From contig CAKQUX010000002.1 in NCBI GenBank assembly GCA_934277645.1, forward strand, positions 62,001 through 126,000: a stretch of 64,000 nucleotides of DNA, read 5' to 3'. Under the pieces are notes generated by a model. That model was not told the origin of the DNA. It did no database searches and was given only the letters and a program-made list of their open reading frames with translations. Positions within the stretch are counted from its first letter, which is position 1; every line of letters begins with the position of its first letter. Below are positions 33,152 to 42,493 of this stretch, in pieces. The translations under genes and the position numbers were made by a program. Source of the DNA: an uncultured Clostridia bacterium. GTDB taxonomy: Bacteria; Bacillota; Clostridia; Christensenellales; CAG-917.

Positions 33152-35568
33152 TATACGATAGGTTTAATTTGCCAAATTCTGTCCGCATATTCCTTTACAG
33201 CTCTGTCGCTTGCGAAGAAACCTGCTTTTGCCGTGTTGACAAGGCTCATTCTGCCCCATCTTTCTTTATCGCGATAAGCGGCGTCGATTTTTGCCTGAGC
33301 TTCCTTGTAGCTGTCAAAGTCTGCAAGGCACATATAGTGGTCGCCGCCCGTAATGAGCGAATCTGCGATTTCACCGAAGTTGACTTCCGCAATACCTGCT
33401 CTGAGGCTGTCGATGACTCTCTTAATCGACGGATTGTTTTGATAATACCAGCTCGGATTGTAGCCGTTACGATAAAGCTCTTGAACTTGTTCGGTCAAAA
33501 GTCCGAAAAGGAAGATGTTTTCATCGCCGACTTCTTCGTGAATTTCGACGTTTGCGCCGTCGAGCGTTCCGATTGTAACCGCGCCGTTTATCATAAACTT
33601 CATATTGCCCGTTCCCGATGCTTCCTTACCTGCAAGAGAAATTTGTTCGGATACTTCCGACGCAGGCATAATGATTTCCGCAAGAGAAACGCTGTAGTTT
33701 TCAAGGAAGACGACTTTGATTTTGCCCTTAATGTCAGGGTCGTTGTTTACCATCTTTCCTATCATACAGATAAGTCTTATGATTTGCTTTGCCATGTAGT
33801 ACGCGCTTGCCGCTTTTGCCGCAAAGATGAAAGTTCTCGGCTTGATGTCAAGATCAGGATTCTCTTTGAGTCTGTAATAAAGGTCAAGAATGTGCAAAGC
33901 GTTAAGAAGCTGTCTCTTATACTCGTGCAAACGCTTGACTTGAACGTCGAAAATCGAATCAGGGTCAACCGTTACGCCGTTTGCCTTTTCTATGTAGTTT
34001 GCAAGACGGACCTTGTTTTCACGCTTGACTGCCGCAAACTTCGCAAGAGCATGCTTATCGCCCTTGTATTTAAGAAGGGCTTCGAGCGCTTGAGGCTCTT
34101 TAAGCCACTTGTCGCCGATAAGCTCGCAAATGAGTTTTGCCATTTCAGGGTTTGCTTCCGACGTCCATCTGCGATGCGTAATGCCGTTTGTTACGTTCGT
34201 AAACTTCTCAGGATGCATACGATAATAATCGTGGAAAACGTCGTCCTTCAAAATTTCGCTGTGAAGTTTAGAAACGCCGTTGACCGTATGAGAAGTCGCA
34301 AGGCAAAGGTTTGCCATTTTAACTTGCGTATTTGCAAGAATTGCGTTTTTGGAAACTGCGTCCCAGTTGTTAGGATAGAACTCCCAAAGTTCTTTGCAGA
34401 AACGTTGGTTGATTTCGCTTATAATTTGGAAAATTCTCGGAAGCAAGTTTTCAAACAAACTTTGCGGCCACGTTTCGAGAGCTTCCGCCATAACCGTATG
34501 ATTTGTGTACGAAATGGTGTCTTGCGTGATCTGCCAAGCCTTTTCCCAGCTGTATCCGTACTCGTCGAGAAGTATTCTCATAAGTTCAGGAATACAAAGC
34601 GTCGGGTGCGTGTCATTGATGTGAATTGCCGCGCATTCGCCGAGATTGTCAAGCGTAGGATTCGTTTTAAGATGACGCTTGATTATGCTTTGAATGGACG
34701 CCGAAACGAAGAAGTATTGTTGTTTAAGTCTGAGCGACTTGCCTTCGTAATGGTCGTCGGCAGGATACAAAACCTTAGAAATCGATTCTGCCATTGCCTT
34801 TGCGGCGGTCGCTTTAACATATTCGCCGCGGCTGAACATAGTCATATCGAAATCCATAGGAGCTTTTGCCGACCAAAGTCTTAATCTGTTTACAGCCGAA
34901 GTTTCATAGCCCGAAACGTTAAGGTCGTAAGGAACGGCAAGAACGGTCATAGGCTCTTTTATACGAACTTTAAGATTTCCGTTTTCCCAAGTTTGTTCGA
35001 CGGTTCCGCCGAAATTGACTTCGTAAATGTCCTGCATACGAGGGTTAAGCCAAACGCTACCCATTTTAAGCCAATCGTCAGGTTGTTCAAGCTGCCAGCC
35101 GTCAACGATAATTTGCTTGAAAATACCGTAATCGTACATGATGGAGAAACCGCTTGCGGCATAGCCTAAGGAAGTAAGCGAGTCCATATAAGCAGCTGCA
35201 AGTCTGCCGAGACCGCCGTTGCCCAAACCTGCGTCAGGTTCGAGTTCGTAAATCTCTTGCATATCGAATCCGAGTTCCTTTACCGCATTTTCGACCTCGC
35301 TCATAATGCCCATATTGAAGATATGGTTTTTAAGCGAACGGCCGAGCAAAAACTCCATCGACATATAATAGACTTGTTTCGCATTCTTTTCGCGAACGGT
35401 CTTTTTGAACGTAGACCTTGCTTGCGTCAATTTTTCTCTGACGACGATACAAACCGATTGATAAATCTGTTGCTTTGTCGCTTCTTCTTGCTTAACTCCA
35501 AAATAACGGGCAAGCGTTGATACTATTTCTTTTTGAAATTCTTTACTCGTAGTTTTAAAAGTGTCCAT
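33151..35568 (-). CDS. glgP: Glycogen/maltodextrin phosphorylase
   Basis: Releases glucose 1-phosphate from alpha-1,4 glucan ends. 805 residues with MEFLLGRSLKNH, DAGLGNGGLGRLAA and, near the C-terminus, the PLP lysine block EASGTGNMKFMINGA. Sits between glgA and the GH13 gene in the glycogen operon, with the short spacings of a single transcript. Confidence 0.96.
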   Translation of the reverse strand: MDTFKTTSKEFQKEIVSTLARYFGVKQEEATKQQIYQSVCIVVREKLTQARSTFKKTVREKNAKQVYYMSMEFLLGRSLKNHIFNMGIMSEVENAVKELGFDMQEIYELEPDAGLGNGGLGRLAAAYMDSLTSLGYAASGFSIMYDYGIFKQIIVDGWQLEQPDDWLKMGSVWLNPRMQDIYEVNFGGTVEQTWENGNLKVRIKEPMTVLAVPYDLNVSGYETSAVNRLRLWSAKAPMDFDMTMFSRGEYVKATAAKAMAESISKVLYPADDHYEGKSLRLKQQYFFVSASIQSIIKRHLKTNPTLDNLGECAAIHINDTHPTLCIPELMRILLDEYGYSWEKAWQITQDTISYTNHTVMAEALETWPQSLFENLLPRIFQIISEINQRFCKELWEFYPNNWDAVSKNAILANTQVKMANLCLATSHTVNGVSKLHSEILKDDVFHDYYRMHPEKFTNVTNGITHRRWTSEANPEMAKLICELIGDKWLKEPQALEALLKYKGDKHALAKFAAVKRENKVRLANYIEKANGVTVDPDSIFDVQVKRLHEYKRQLLNALHILDLYYRLKENPDLDIKPRTFIFAAKAASAYYMAKQIIRLICMIGKMVNNDPDIKGKIKVVFLENYSVSLAEIIMPASEVSEQISLAGKEASGTGNMKFMINGAVTIGTLDGANVEIHEEVGDENIFLFGLLTEQVQELYRNGYNPSWYYQNNPSIKRVIDSLRAGIAEVNFGEIADSLITGGDHYMCLADFDSYKEAQAKIDAAYRDKERWGRMSLVNTAKAGFFASDRAVKEYADRIWQIKPIV

Positions 35569-35610
35569 ACTGTTTTCCTTTATTTAGAGGCGCAATGCGC
35601 CGTGATTGCA

Positions 35611-37032
35611 TTAAATCTCTTTATAGATGTCGATATACTTCTTTGCGGAGCTAAGCCAGCCGAAGTCTGCGCTCATAGAATTGGCAACTGCCTGATTCCA
35701 TTTGTCCTTGTCGCCGAACGTTCCGACCGCACGCCATACGGCGTCGAGCATATCGTAAGAGTTGTAAGTCTTGAAAGTAAATCCTCGACCCAACCCCGTT
35801 TCTGCGTTAAACGGAATTACGGTGTCTTTAAGTCCACCCGTTTCTCTTACAATCGGAATCGAACCGTAACGCATCGCAATCATTTGCGACAAGCCGCAAG
35901 GTTCGAACTTCGACGGCATCAGGAACATATCGCTGCCTGCATAAATCTTAGATGCGATATCCTGCGAGAACTTAATAACCGTTCTTACTTTTGTCGGATA
36001 TCTGCTTTCGAGATTGCGAAGCATTTCTTCATATTTCCAATCTCCCGTGCCGAGAACGACGAATTGAAGATTGGCAGCCAAAATTTCTTCGATAACCGCG
36101 GCAACCAAATCCATACCCTTTTGTTCGGTAAGACGAGTTACCATTCCGATGATAGGCTTTTCAGGGTCGAAAGGCAAATCGAGCATTTCGCAAAGTCCTT
36201 TTTTGTTTTCGACTTTATCGGCGATAGTGTCAACACCGTAGTTTTTAAACAAAGCCTTGTCCGTCATAGGGTCGTAAAGTTTGGTATCGATTCCGTTCAA
36301 TACGCCGCGCAATTTAAAGCTTCTGTTTGAAAGAATAGAGTCAAGTCCGAACGAATAGAACGGATGCATAAGCTCTTCTGCATACGTTTCGCTGACGGTC
36401 GTGACTCTCGCCGCCGATTCGATGCCGCCTTTCATAAAGTTTACGCAGTCGCTGTCTTCGACAAGCGAACCTGCGCCGAACGGCAATCCGAGAATATCGT
36501 CGATAAGACATTTGTTGTACTTACCTTGAAACTCGATGTTATGAATTGTAAACACCGTTTTGATTTTCTGATATTCTTTTGAATAGCGGTAGAAGCAGTC
36601 CAAAAATACAGGAACCAAAGCCGTTTGCCAGTCGTTTGCGTGAATAATGTCGGGAACGAAATCCATAATCGGCATTGATTCGAGAATAGCTTTCGAGAAG
36701 AAAGCAAATCTTTCGCCGTCGTCGAAATGTCCGTAAAGTCCGTTCCTTTTGAAATAATATTCGTTGTCTATAAAGTAATAAGTTATTCCTTCATAGACTG
36801 CCTTAAACACGCCGCAATATTGACGACGCCAACTAAGGTCGACAAACGTCGAACCTTCATACGCCATAAGGTTTTGAAATTGGGCAGGAATTTCCGTTTT
36901 GTAATACGGAATGACGACTCTTACGTCGTGACCCAATGCTTTAAACGCTTTCGGAAGAGCGGCGGCAACGTCGCCAAGTCCGCCCGTTCTGATGAAAGGA
37001 CCTGCTTCTGAGGCTGCAAATAAAATTTTCAT
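35611..37032 (-). CDS. glgA: Glycogen synthase (ADP-glucose type)
   Basis: Extends alpha-1,4-glucan from ADP-glucose, GT5 family, 473 residues. The N-terminal ADP-glucose loop reads RTGGLGDVAAALP (the classic KTGGL has Arg for Lys here), HANDWQTALVP is present, and the C-terminal FEPCGLSQMIAMRYG with ETGGLKDTV is typical. Confidence 0.96.
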   Translation of the reverse strand: MKILFAASEAGPFIRTGGLGDVAAALPKAFKALGHDVRVVIPYYKTEIPAQFQNLMAYEGSTFVDLSWRRQYCGVFKAVYEGITYYFIDNEYYFKRNGLYGHFDDGERFAFFSKAILESMPIMDFVPDIIHANDWQTALVPVFLDCFYRYSKEYQKIKTVFTIHNIEFQGKYNKCLIDDILGLPFGAGSLVEDSDCVNFMKGGIESAARVTTVSETYAEELMHPFYSFGLDSILSNRSFKLRGVLNGIDTKLYDPMTDKALFKNYGVDTIADKVENKKGLCEMLDLPFDPEKPIIGMVTRLTEQKGMDLVAAVIEEILAANLQFVVLGTGDWKYEEMLRNLESRYPTKVRTVIKFSQDIASKIYAGSDMFLMPSKFEPCGLSQMIAMRYGSIPIVRETGGLKDTVIPFNAETGLGRGFTFKTYNSYDMLDAVWRAVGTFGDKDKWNQAVANSMSADFGWLSSAKKYIDIYKEI

Positions 37033-37047
37033 ACCTACTCCTTTAAG

Positions 37048-38163
37048 CTATACTACCTTACCTTTTACGATTACGATAGGATAGCTTTCAAAGCCGGACA
37101 GTTCTCTGCCCGATTGTACGATAACGTTCTTATCTGAAATAACGTAATTGAGTTTTGCGTTTTCCATAATAATTCCGTTTTCCATAATAATTGAGTTTTT
37201 GACGACTGCTCCTTTTTGAACTTTGACGCTACGGAATAAAATGGAGTTTTCAACCGTTCCGTCGATTTCGCAACCGTCTGCAATCATACTGTTTTTAACG
37301 ACGGCGCCTTCCATATATTTCGTAGGCTTGCTGTCCTTAACTTTTGTAAGTATCGTCGAATTGCTATAGAATAATTCGTTTCTGATGTTAGGGTCAAGAA
37401 GTTCCATGCTGTGCTTGAAATAGACAGGAATTCTGTCGATAACGGCAACGTAGCTCTTTACTTCATAACTCATAATATAAAGATTGTCCAATTCCTTTTG
37501 AAGAATTTCCTTTTCAAAATCGTATGCGCCGTGAGCGTATGCGTTGTCAATCAAGGAAACGAGCAAATCTTTCTTTATGTAATAGATGTTAAGATCTGCG
37601 AGTTGTTCGTCAGGATCGGAAGCGATAGGATAACGAAGGTCTGTTATTCTGTCGTTTTTATCGACGCTTACAACGTACTTACGCGGATTGATTTCCGTAG
37701 TCTTGTGAGTAAGCACCGTAATGTCTGCGCCCTTTTCGAGGTGGAACGCTTCTACTGCGTCAAAATCGATATTGAACGCAATGTTGCTGTTTGAAATTAC
37801 GACGTACTCTTCTTTGCTGTTGACAATAAAGTTACGAAGCGAATAGAGAGCTTCGATTGCGCCTTTATAAATATCGTGAGAAGAGTTGAGAACGAACGGC
37901 GGAAAAATCGTGATACCGCTGTTCTTTCTGTTAAGGTTCCAGTCACGGCCCATACGGATATGGTCCATCAAAGAATTGTAGTTATTCTTTGCGACGATGC
38001 CGATTGTCGTAATGTTTGCGTTTACGAAGTTAGACAAAACGAAGTCAATAAGACGATATCTGCCCGCAAACGGCAAAGACGCCGTCGTGCGATGAAGCGT
38101 AAGGTCATTCAAATGGCTTTCGTTGTCAGATGCGAAAATAACGCCCAATGTATTGTTATTCAT
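37048..38163 (-). CDS. glgD: GlgD, ADP-glucose pyrophosphorylase regulatory-type subunit
   Basis: 371 residues, related to GlgC throughout (LPFAGRYRLIDFVLSNFVN) but with the N-terminal nucleotide loop GVIFASDNESHLND in place of LAGGQGTRL, so the catalytic loop is degenerate. In Bacillota GlgD pairs with GlgC and raises its activity. It lies three bases from glgC, matching such a complex. Confidence 0.94.
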   Translation of the reverse strand: MNNNTLGVIFASDNESHLNDLTLHRTTASLPFAGRYRLIDFVLSNFVNANITTIGIVAKNNYNSLMDHIRMGRDWNLNRKNSGITIFPPFVLNSSHDIYKGAIEALYSLRNFIVNSKEEYVVISNSNIAFNIDFDAVEAFHLEKGADITVLTHKTTEINPRKYVVSVDKNDRITDLRYPIASDPDEQLADLNIYYIKKDLLVSLIDNAYAHGAYDFEKEILQKELDNLYIMSYEVKSYVAVIDRIPVYFKHSMELLDPNIRNELFYSNSTILTKVKDSKPTKYMEGAVVKNSMIADGCEIDGTVENSILFRSVKVQKGAVVKNSIIMENGIIMENAKLNYVISDKNVIVQSGRELSGFESYPIVIVKGKVV

Positions 38164-38165
38164 AA

Positions 38166-39362
38166 TCAGCCTCCTATCATTTTGTCGGCAGGTACGATTT
38201 CGCCGGCCTTGACTTTATAGTTCGGAGCAATAACGCTGATTTTCCATTCGCCTGCTTTTGAAGGCGGTTGTGTTTCTCCGACCTTTGCATTTTTTCCTAC
38301 GACGGCGTTCCAGCCGACGATGGAGTATCTTACGTCTGCGCCTTCTTCGATAACGGCGTTAGGCATGATGATTGCGCCTTCGACGTATGCGCCCTTGCCT
38401 ATCGTGACCGAACCGAAAAGTACCGAGTTCTTAACCGTTCCGTAAATCATTGCGCCTTCCGTTGCAAGAGATTCGCTTATCGTTGCGGTGTCCGAGACGT
38501 AGTGTGGCGGCTCTGCGGTGTTGCGGCAATAAATCTTCCATTTGTCGTCACCGAGATTAAGTCCGCTGTTTCCGTGAAGAATGTCCATGTTTGCTTCCCA
38601 AAGAGACGAAATCGTTCCGACGTCTTTCCAATAGCCGTCAAATTGATATGCAATCATCTTTTGGTTGTCGCTGAGCATTTTAGGAATGATATTCTTTCCG
38701 AAGTCGTTTTCGGAAGTCTTGTCCGCTTCGTCTTCGATAAGATACTTTCTGAGTTTTTCCCAAGTGAAGATATAGATACCCATAGAAGCCTTAGTGCTTT
38801 TAGGTTGCTTCGGTTTTTCTTCGAATTCGTAAATCTCGCCTTTTTCGTTGAGGTTCATAATGCCGAATCTCGAAGCCTCTTCAATCGGAACGTCCAAAAC
38901 TGCGATTGTGCAGTCTGCATGTTGCTTCTTGTGAAGTTTAAGCATATCCGCATAGTCCATTTTGTAGATATGGTCGCCCGACAAAAGCACGACGTATTCA
39001 GGGTCATAACGGTCGATAAAGTCGATGTTTTGATAGATAGCGTTTGCAGTACCCTTGTACCACTCGCCGGATTTAGCTCTCATAAACGGAGGAAGAACGA
39101 AAATGCCGCCGTTTAATCTGTCAAGGTCCCACGGTTGACCGTTACCTATGTATTGGTGCAATTCAAACGGACGATATTGCGTAAGAACGCCTATCGTGTC
39201 GATTCCTGAATTGACGCAGTTTGAAAGCGGAAAATCGATGATACGATATTTTGCTCCAAACGGAACTGCAGGTTTTGCAACGTCATTTGTTAAAACTCCA
39301 AGTCTTGTGCCTTGACCGCCCGCAAGCAGCATTGCGACACATTCCTTTTTCATTCGGTTCAT
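38166..39362 (-). CDS. glgC: ADP-glucose pyrophosphorylase catalytic subunit
   Basis: Makes ADP-glucose from glucose 1-phosphate and ATP, the committed glycogen step. 398 residues; MLLAGGQGTRLGVLT, KPAVPFGAKYRIIDFPLSN and VVLLSGDHIYKMDY with the metal-binding Asp are all intact; the C-terminal left-handed beta helix follows. Start at 39362 chosen because GGAGGAG precedes it. Second gene of the operon. Confidence 0.96.
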   Translation of the reverse strand: MNRMKKECVAMLLAGGQGTRLGVLTNDVAKPAVPFGAKYRIIDFPLSNCVNSGIDTIGVLTQYRPFELHQYIGNGQPWDLDRLNGGIFVLPPFMRAKSGEWYKGTANAIYQNIDFIDRYDPEYVVLLSGDHIYKMDYADMLKLHKKQHADCTIAVLDVPIEEASRFGIMNLNEKGEIYEFEEKPKQPKSTKASMGIYIFTWEKLRKYLIEDEADKTSENDFGKNIIPKMLSDNQKMIAYQFDGYWKDVGTISSLWEANMDILHGNSGLNLGDDKWKIYCRNTAEPPHYVSDTATISESLATEGAMIYGTVKNSVLFGSVTIGKGAYVEGAIIMPNAVIEEGADVRYSIVGWNAVVGKNAKVGETQPPSKAGEWKISVIAPNYKVKAGEIVPADKMIGG

Positions 39363-39364
39363 AA

Positions 39365-41260
39365 TTAGTTCTCCTCCTTACCATATTCAGGCTTTAAAAA
39401 CATAACCGTATTTGCGGGTATATTGATCTTGATCGAGCAAGGATAACCGTGCGACGGTTTCTCGCTTGCATTGAAAGTCGGACGTCTTGCTTCGTCGCCG
39501 CCGTACTTTTTAAGACTGGATATAAGTTCGGTCTTGTACGGCACGTTTTCAGGAACGCCCATAACGTATTTATTTCTTCTGACAGGCGAAAAGTTGACGA
39601 TACAGATAACGTATTCGCCATTCGCCGCCTTTCTCATAAACGAAATTATATTTTGTTTGAAATCGTCGACGACAATCCACTTAAATCCTTCGGGACTGCA
39701 ATCGAGTTGCCAAAGCGCAGGATTTGCAAGATAGAAAGCATTGAGGTCTTTCACCCACTTTTGGCACATTCTGTGTTTAGGATAATCGAGAAGCAACCAA
39801 TCGAGTTGTTTTTTATAATCCCATTCGATGAACTGTCCGAACTCCGAACCCATAAAGATAAGTTTCTTGCCCGGATGAGCAATCATATAGCCGTAAAAAC
39901 TTTTAAGTCCCTCGAACTTTTCGTCGTAGCTGCCCGGAATTTTGTCTATCATAGACTTTTTGCCGTGAACGACTTCGTCGTGCGAAATCGGCAAAATGTA
40001 ATTTTCCGAGTATGCATAGCTAATCGAGAAAGTAAGGTCGTTATGATTGTCCTTTCTGAAAAACGGATCAAGTGAAAGATAATGAAGGCTGTCGTTCATC
40101 CAGCCCATATTCCATTTAAAGCTGAATCCCAAACCGCCGTCGTATGCAGGCTTCGTAACCATAGGATAAGCGGTCGATTCTTCCGCAATAGACAACGCGC
40201 CTTGATGCTTCGACAAAATCGCCGAATTCATTTGCTTTAAAAAGTCCTTGGCTTCGAGATTATAGTTGCCGCCGAAAGCGTTTGGCGACCACTCGCCCTT
40301 TTCTCTGCCGTAGTCGAGATAAAGCATAGACGCAACGGCGTCACAACGAATTCCGTCTATATGATAGACGTCAAACCAGAACATAGCGGCGGAAATAAGG
40401 AAAGACTTGACTTCGTTTTTGCCGAAATCGTAAACCTTTGTTCCCCACTCTTTATGCTCGCCCTTTTTAGGGTCGGCATATTCGTAAAGCGGCGTGCCGT
40501 CAAACATGGCAAGTCCGTGTTCGTCTTTCGGGAAATGCGCCAAAACCCAGTCGAGAATAATGCCTATTCCGCTGCGGTGACATTTGTCGATAAAATTCAT
40601 AAGGCCGCTCGGCGTTCCGTATCTCGAAGTAGGCGCAAACATACCCGTAACCTGATAACCCCACGAACCTTCGAAAGGATATTCGGTGAGCGGCATAAGC
40701 TCGATATGCGTATAACCCATCTTCTTGACGTACGGAATAATTTCGTCAGCCATTGCTTCATAGTTGATGAAATTGCCGTCGGCATATTTTTTCCAACTGC
40801 CGAAATGAATTTCATAGATATTCATCGGACTGCTGAAAGGATTATAATTTTTGCGCGTTTGCATCCATTTGTTGTCCTTCCAGTGATATTGGGAAATGTC
40901 GTAAAGTTTCGACGCGTTTGCAGGCGGAGTTTCAAAGTGAAGTCCGTACGGGTCCGATTTAAGCACAACCTTGCCGTCAACCTGAGTTACGGCATACTTG
41001 TAGGTCGTATATTGTTTAAGCCCCGGGATAAAAAGCTGCCATACACCGCCGTCTACCCATTGCATCTTGTTTGCGTCGTTGTTCCAATTATTGAAATCGC
41101 CTACGACTGAAACTCCTTTTGCGTTTGGCGCCCAACAAGTGAACAACCAACCGTCAACACCGTTTTCGTTTACACGATGAGGCGAGAATAATTTGTGCGC
41201 CTCATAGTTTGTACCTTCGTGAAATAGGTACATCGGAAAACTGTCTTCTTGTCTAACCAT
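39365..41260 (-). CDS. glgB: 1,4-alpha-glucan branching enzyme
   Basis: Introduces alpha-1,6 branches into glycogen, GH13 family, 631 residues. N-terminal CBM48 (about 15-110), then ILDWVLAHFPKDEHGLA, GIRCDAVASMLYLDYGR with the nucleophile Asp, SIAEEST with the catalytic Glu and LPISHDEVVHGK. First gene of the seven-gene glycogen operon behind a consensus promoter. Confidence 0.96.
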   Translation of the reverse strand: MVRQEDSFPMYLFHEGTNYEAHKLFSPHRVNENGVDGWLFTCWAPNAKGVSVVGDFNNWNNDANKMQWVDGGVWQLFIPGLKQYTTYKYAVTQVDGKVVLKSDPYGLHFETPPANASKLYDISQYHWKDNKWMQTRKNYNPFSSPMNIYEIHFGSWKKYADGNFINYEAMADEIIPYVKKMGYTHIELMPLTEYPFEGSWGYQVTGMFAPTSRYGTPSGLMNFIDKCHRSGIGIILDWVLAHFPKDEHGLAMFDGTPLYEYADPKKGEHKEWGTKVYDFGKNEVKSFLISAAMFWFDVYHIDGIRCDAVASMLYLDYGREKGEWSPNAFGGNYNLEAKDFLKQMNSAILSKHQGALSIAEESTAYPMVTKPAYDGGLGFSFKWNMGWMNDSLHYLSLDPFFRKDNHNDLTFSISYAYSENYILPISHDEVVHGKKSMIDKIPGSYDEKFEGLKSFYGYMIAHPGKKLIFMGSEFGQFIEWDYKKQLDWLLLDYPKHRMCQKWVKDLNAFYLANPALWQLDCSPEGFKWIVVDDFKQNIISFMRKAANGEYVICIVNFSPVRRNKYVMGVPENVPYKTELISSLKKYGGDEARRPTFNASEKPSHGYPCSIKINIPANTVMFLKPEYGKEEN

Positions 41261-41300
41261 TTGGTTTCTCCCGTTTGTTCTTACGAAAATATTTCAATTT

Positions 41301-41329
41301 ATTATAACAAAAGTTAAAAACTTATTCAA
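41301..41329 (-). promoter_or_regulatory. Glycogen operon promoter
   Basis: TTGAAT (41329-41324), 17-base spacer, perfect TATAAT (41306-41301) on the minus strand; start near 41294. No internal promoter as strong was found before 29265, consistent with one long transcript. Confidence 0.82.
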
Positions 41330-41384
41330 TAGAACTTGCAAAATTTGTTATTCTTTTTTAAAATTTATCAAAATTTGCAAATTT

Positions 41385-42203
41385 TTAATTTGCACTTTTG
41401 CCGATTTTTTCAAATTTCACGATTTTTTTGAAAAATTTTTCACTGTTTTTGAAAGCAGAATTTATATCGTTTTCTATTTTCGACAATTTTTCCTTTTTAT
41501 CGCTTAGCGCGACTATTGTCGACCCGCTACCCGACATAAAACAAGGACAGCCATATTGTTTTACAAATTCGAATACACCCTCGATTTCGTCGTCCAATTT
41601 AACTGCGGCTTTGTATAAATCGTTCGGCACTTCAAAGTTGTCCGAATCCAAAATCAAATTTTCAAGCACGTCGGTTATGCTGAATTTTTCTCTTTCCGTT
41701 TCGTCGCAAAGCCTATATGCGTCTTTCGTCGAAACCGTTCCGGCTTTAACAAGCAACGCAAAACGGTTAAGCGGCGGCAAAAAACTTATTTCGTCCCCCG
41801 TCCCCTTTACTCTCGCAAAACCGCCTTTAAACATAAACGGAACGTCGCTTCCAAGCGACTTTAAAAACTTTTCGCCCACTCTCTTGCTGTTTTTTTCGAG
41901 ATATGCGGCAATCGCTACGCTTGCGGTAGAGCCGCCGCCCAATCCGCCGCCGAGCGGAATTCTTTTTGTTACCTTTACTCCGCTTGTAATGTCGTGAGCG
42001 GCAAACAGGTCGGTCAGGTATTTTTCGTAGCGGTCAAGTTCGATTTCTCCCGTCATATCTTTGACGGCTATTTCTTTCCCCGAAAAATCGAATTCGTCGC
42101 ATAAGTCGATTGAATGGAAAAGTCCGTCGACCGTATGCAGTTCGCCTTCCTTTCCCGTCACTTTGAATCCGATATTTATCTTTGCGTTTACCTTGACTTT
42201 CAT
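41385..42203 (-). CDS. ispE: 4-diphosphocytidyl-2-C-methyl-D-erythritol kinase
   Basis: GHMP-family kinase of the non-mevalonate isoprenoid pathway, 272 residues. ATP loop PLGGGLGGGSTASVAIAAYL (about 80-100), GSDVPFMFKGG and the C-terminal CFMSGSGSTIVAL are typical. It stands alone between a terminator-like hairpin and the glg promoter. Confidence 0.93.
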   Translation of the reverse strand: MKVKVNAKINIGFKVTGKEGELHTVDGLFHSIDLCDEFDFSGKEIAVKDMTGEIELDRYEKYLTDLFAAHDITSGVKVTKRIPLGGGLGGGSTASVAIAAYLEKNSKRVGEKFLKSLGSDVPFMFKGGFARVKGTGDEISFLPPLNRFALLVKAGTVSTKDAYRLCDETEREKFSITDVLENLILDSDNFEVPNDLYKAAVKLDDEIEGVFEFVKQYGCPCFMSGSGSTIVALSDKKEKLSKIENDINSAFKNSEKFFKKIVKFEKIGKSAN

Positions 42204-42390
42204 ACCTATCCTTTAATCGACAACAGTATAACACAAAAAAAGCGAAAAGTTATCCTTTCACTTAAATTAAGCGCGGTTTTGCTTTTTGTTTTAAGCGTCT
42301 TTTTTAAAACTAACCGCATTTTTTGTCGAATTAAGTTTTATAGTGAAAGCCGTGACACGGCGGCAAACAAAAATAATTCAAGCGATATAT

Positions 42391-42423
42391 TAAAAGCTAC
42401 CGCCGTAAAGACGATAGCTTTTA
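42391..42423 (-). terminator. Possible terminator after the SPOCS/LysM gene
   Basis: Perfect 9-bp stem TAAAAGCTA / TAGCTTTTA with a 15-base loop; only a weak T-run. Confidence 0.4.
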
Positions 42424-42493
42424 ACGTTCATTGCAAATTCATAGTAAACCTTTGCTCTTTTGTTTTAGTCCGATTACTTAAAATCGAAAAGTC

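Noticed and set aside
38166..38266. Question whether glgD is a second catalytic glgC
   Set aside because: The nucleotide loop of the 37048-38163 product lacks the GGxGxRL signature, which is intact in glgC, so it is the GlgD type.
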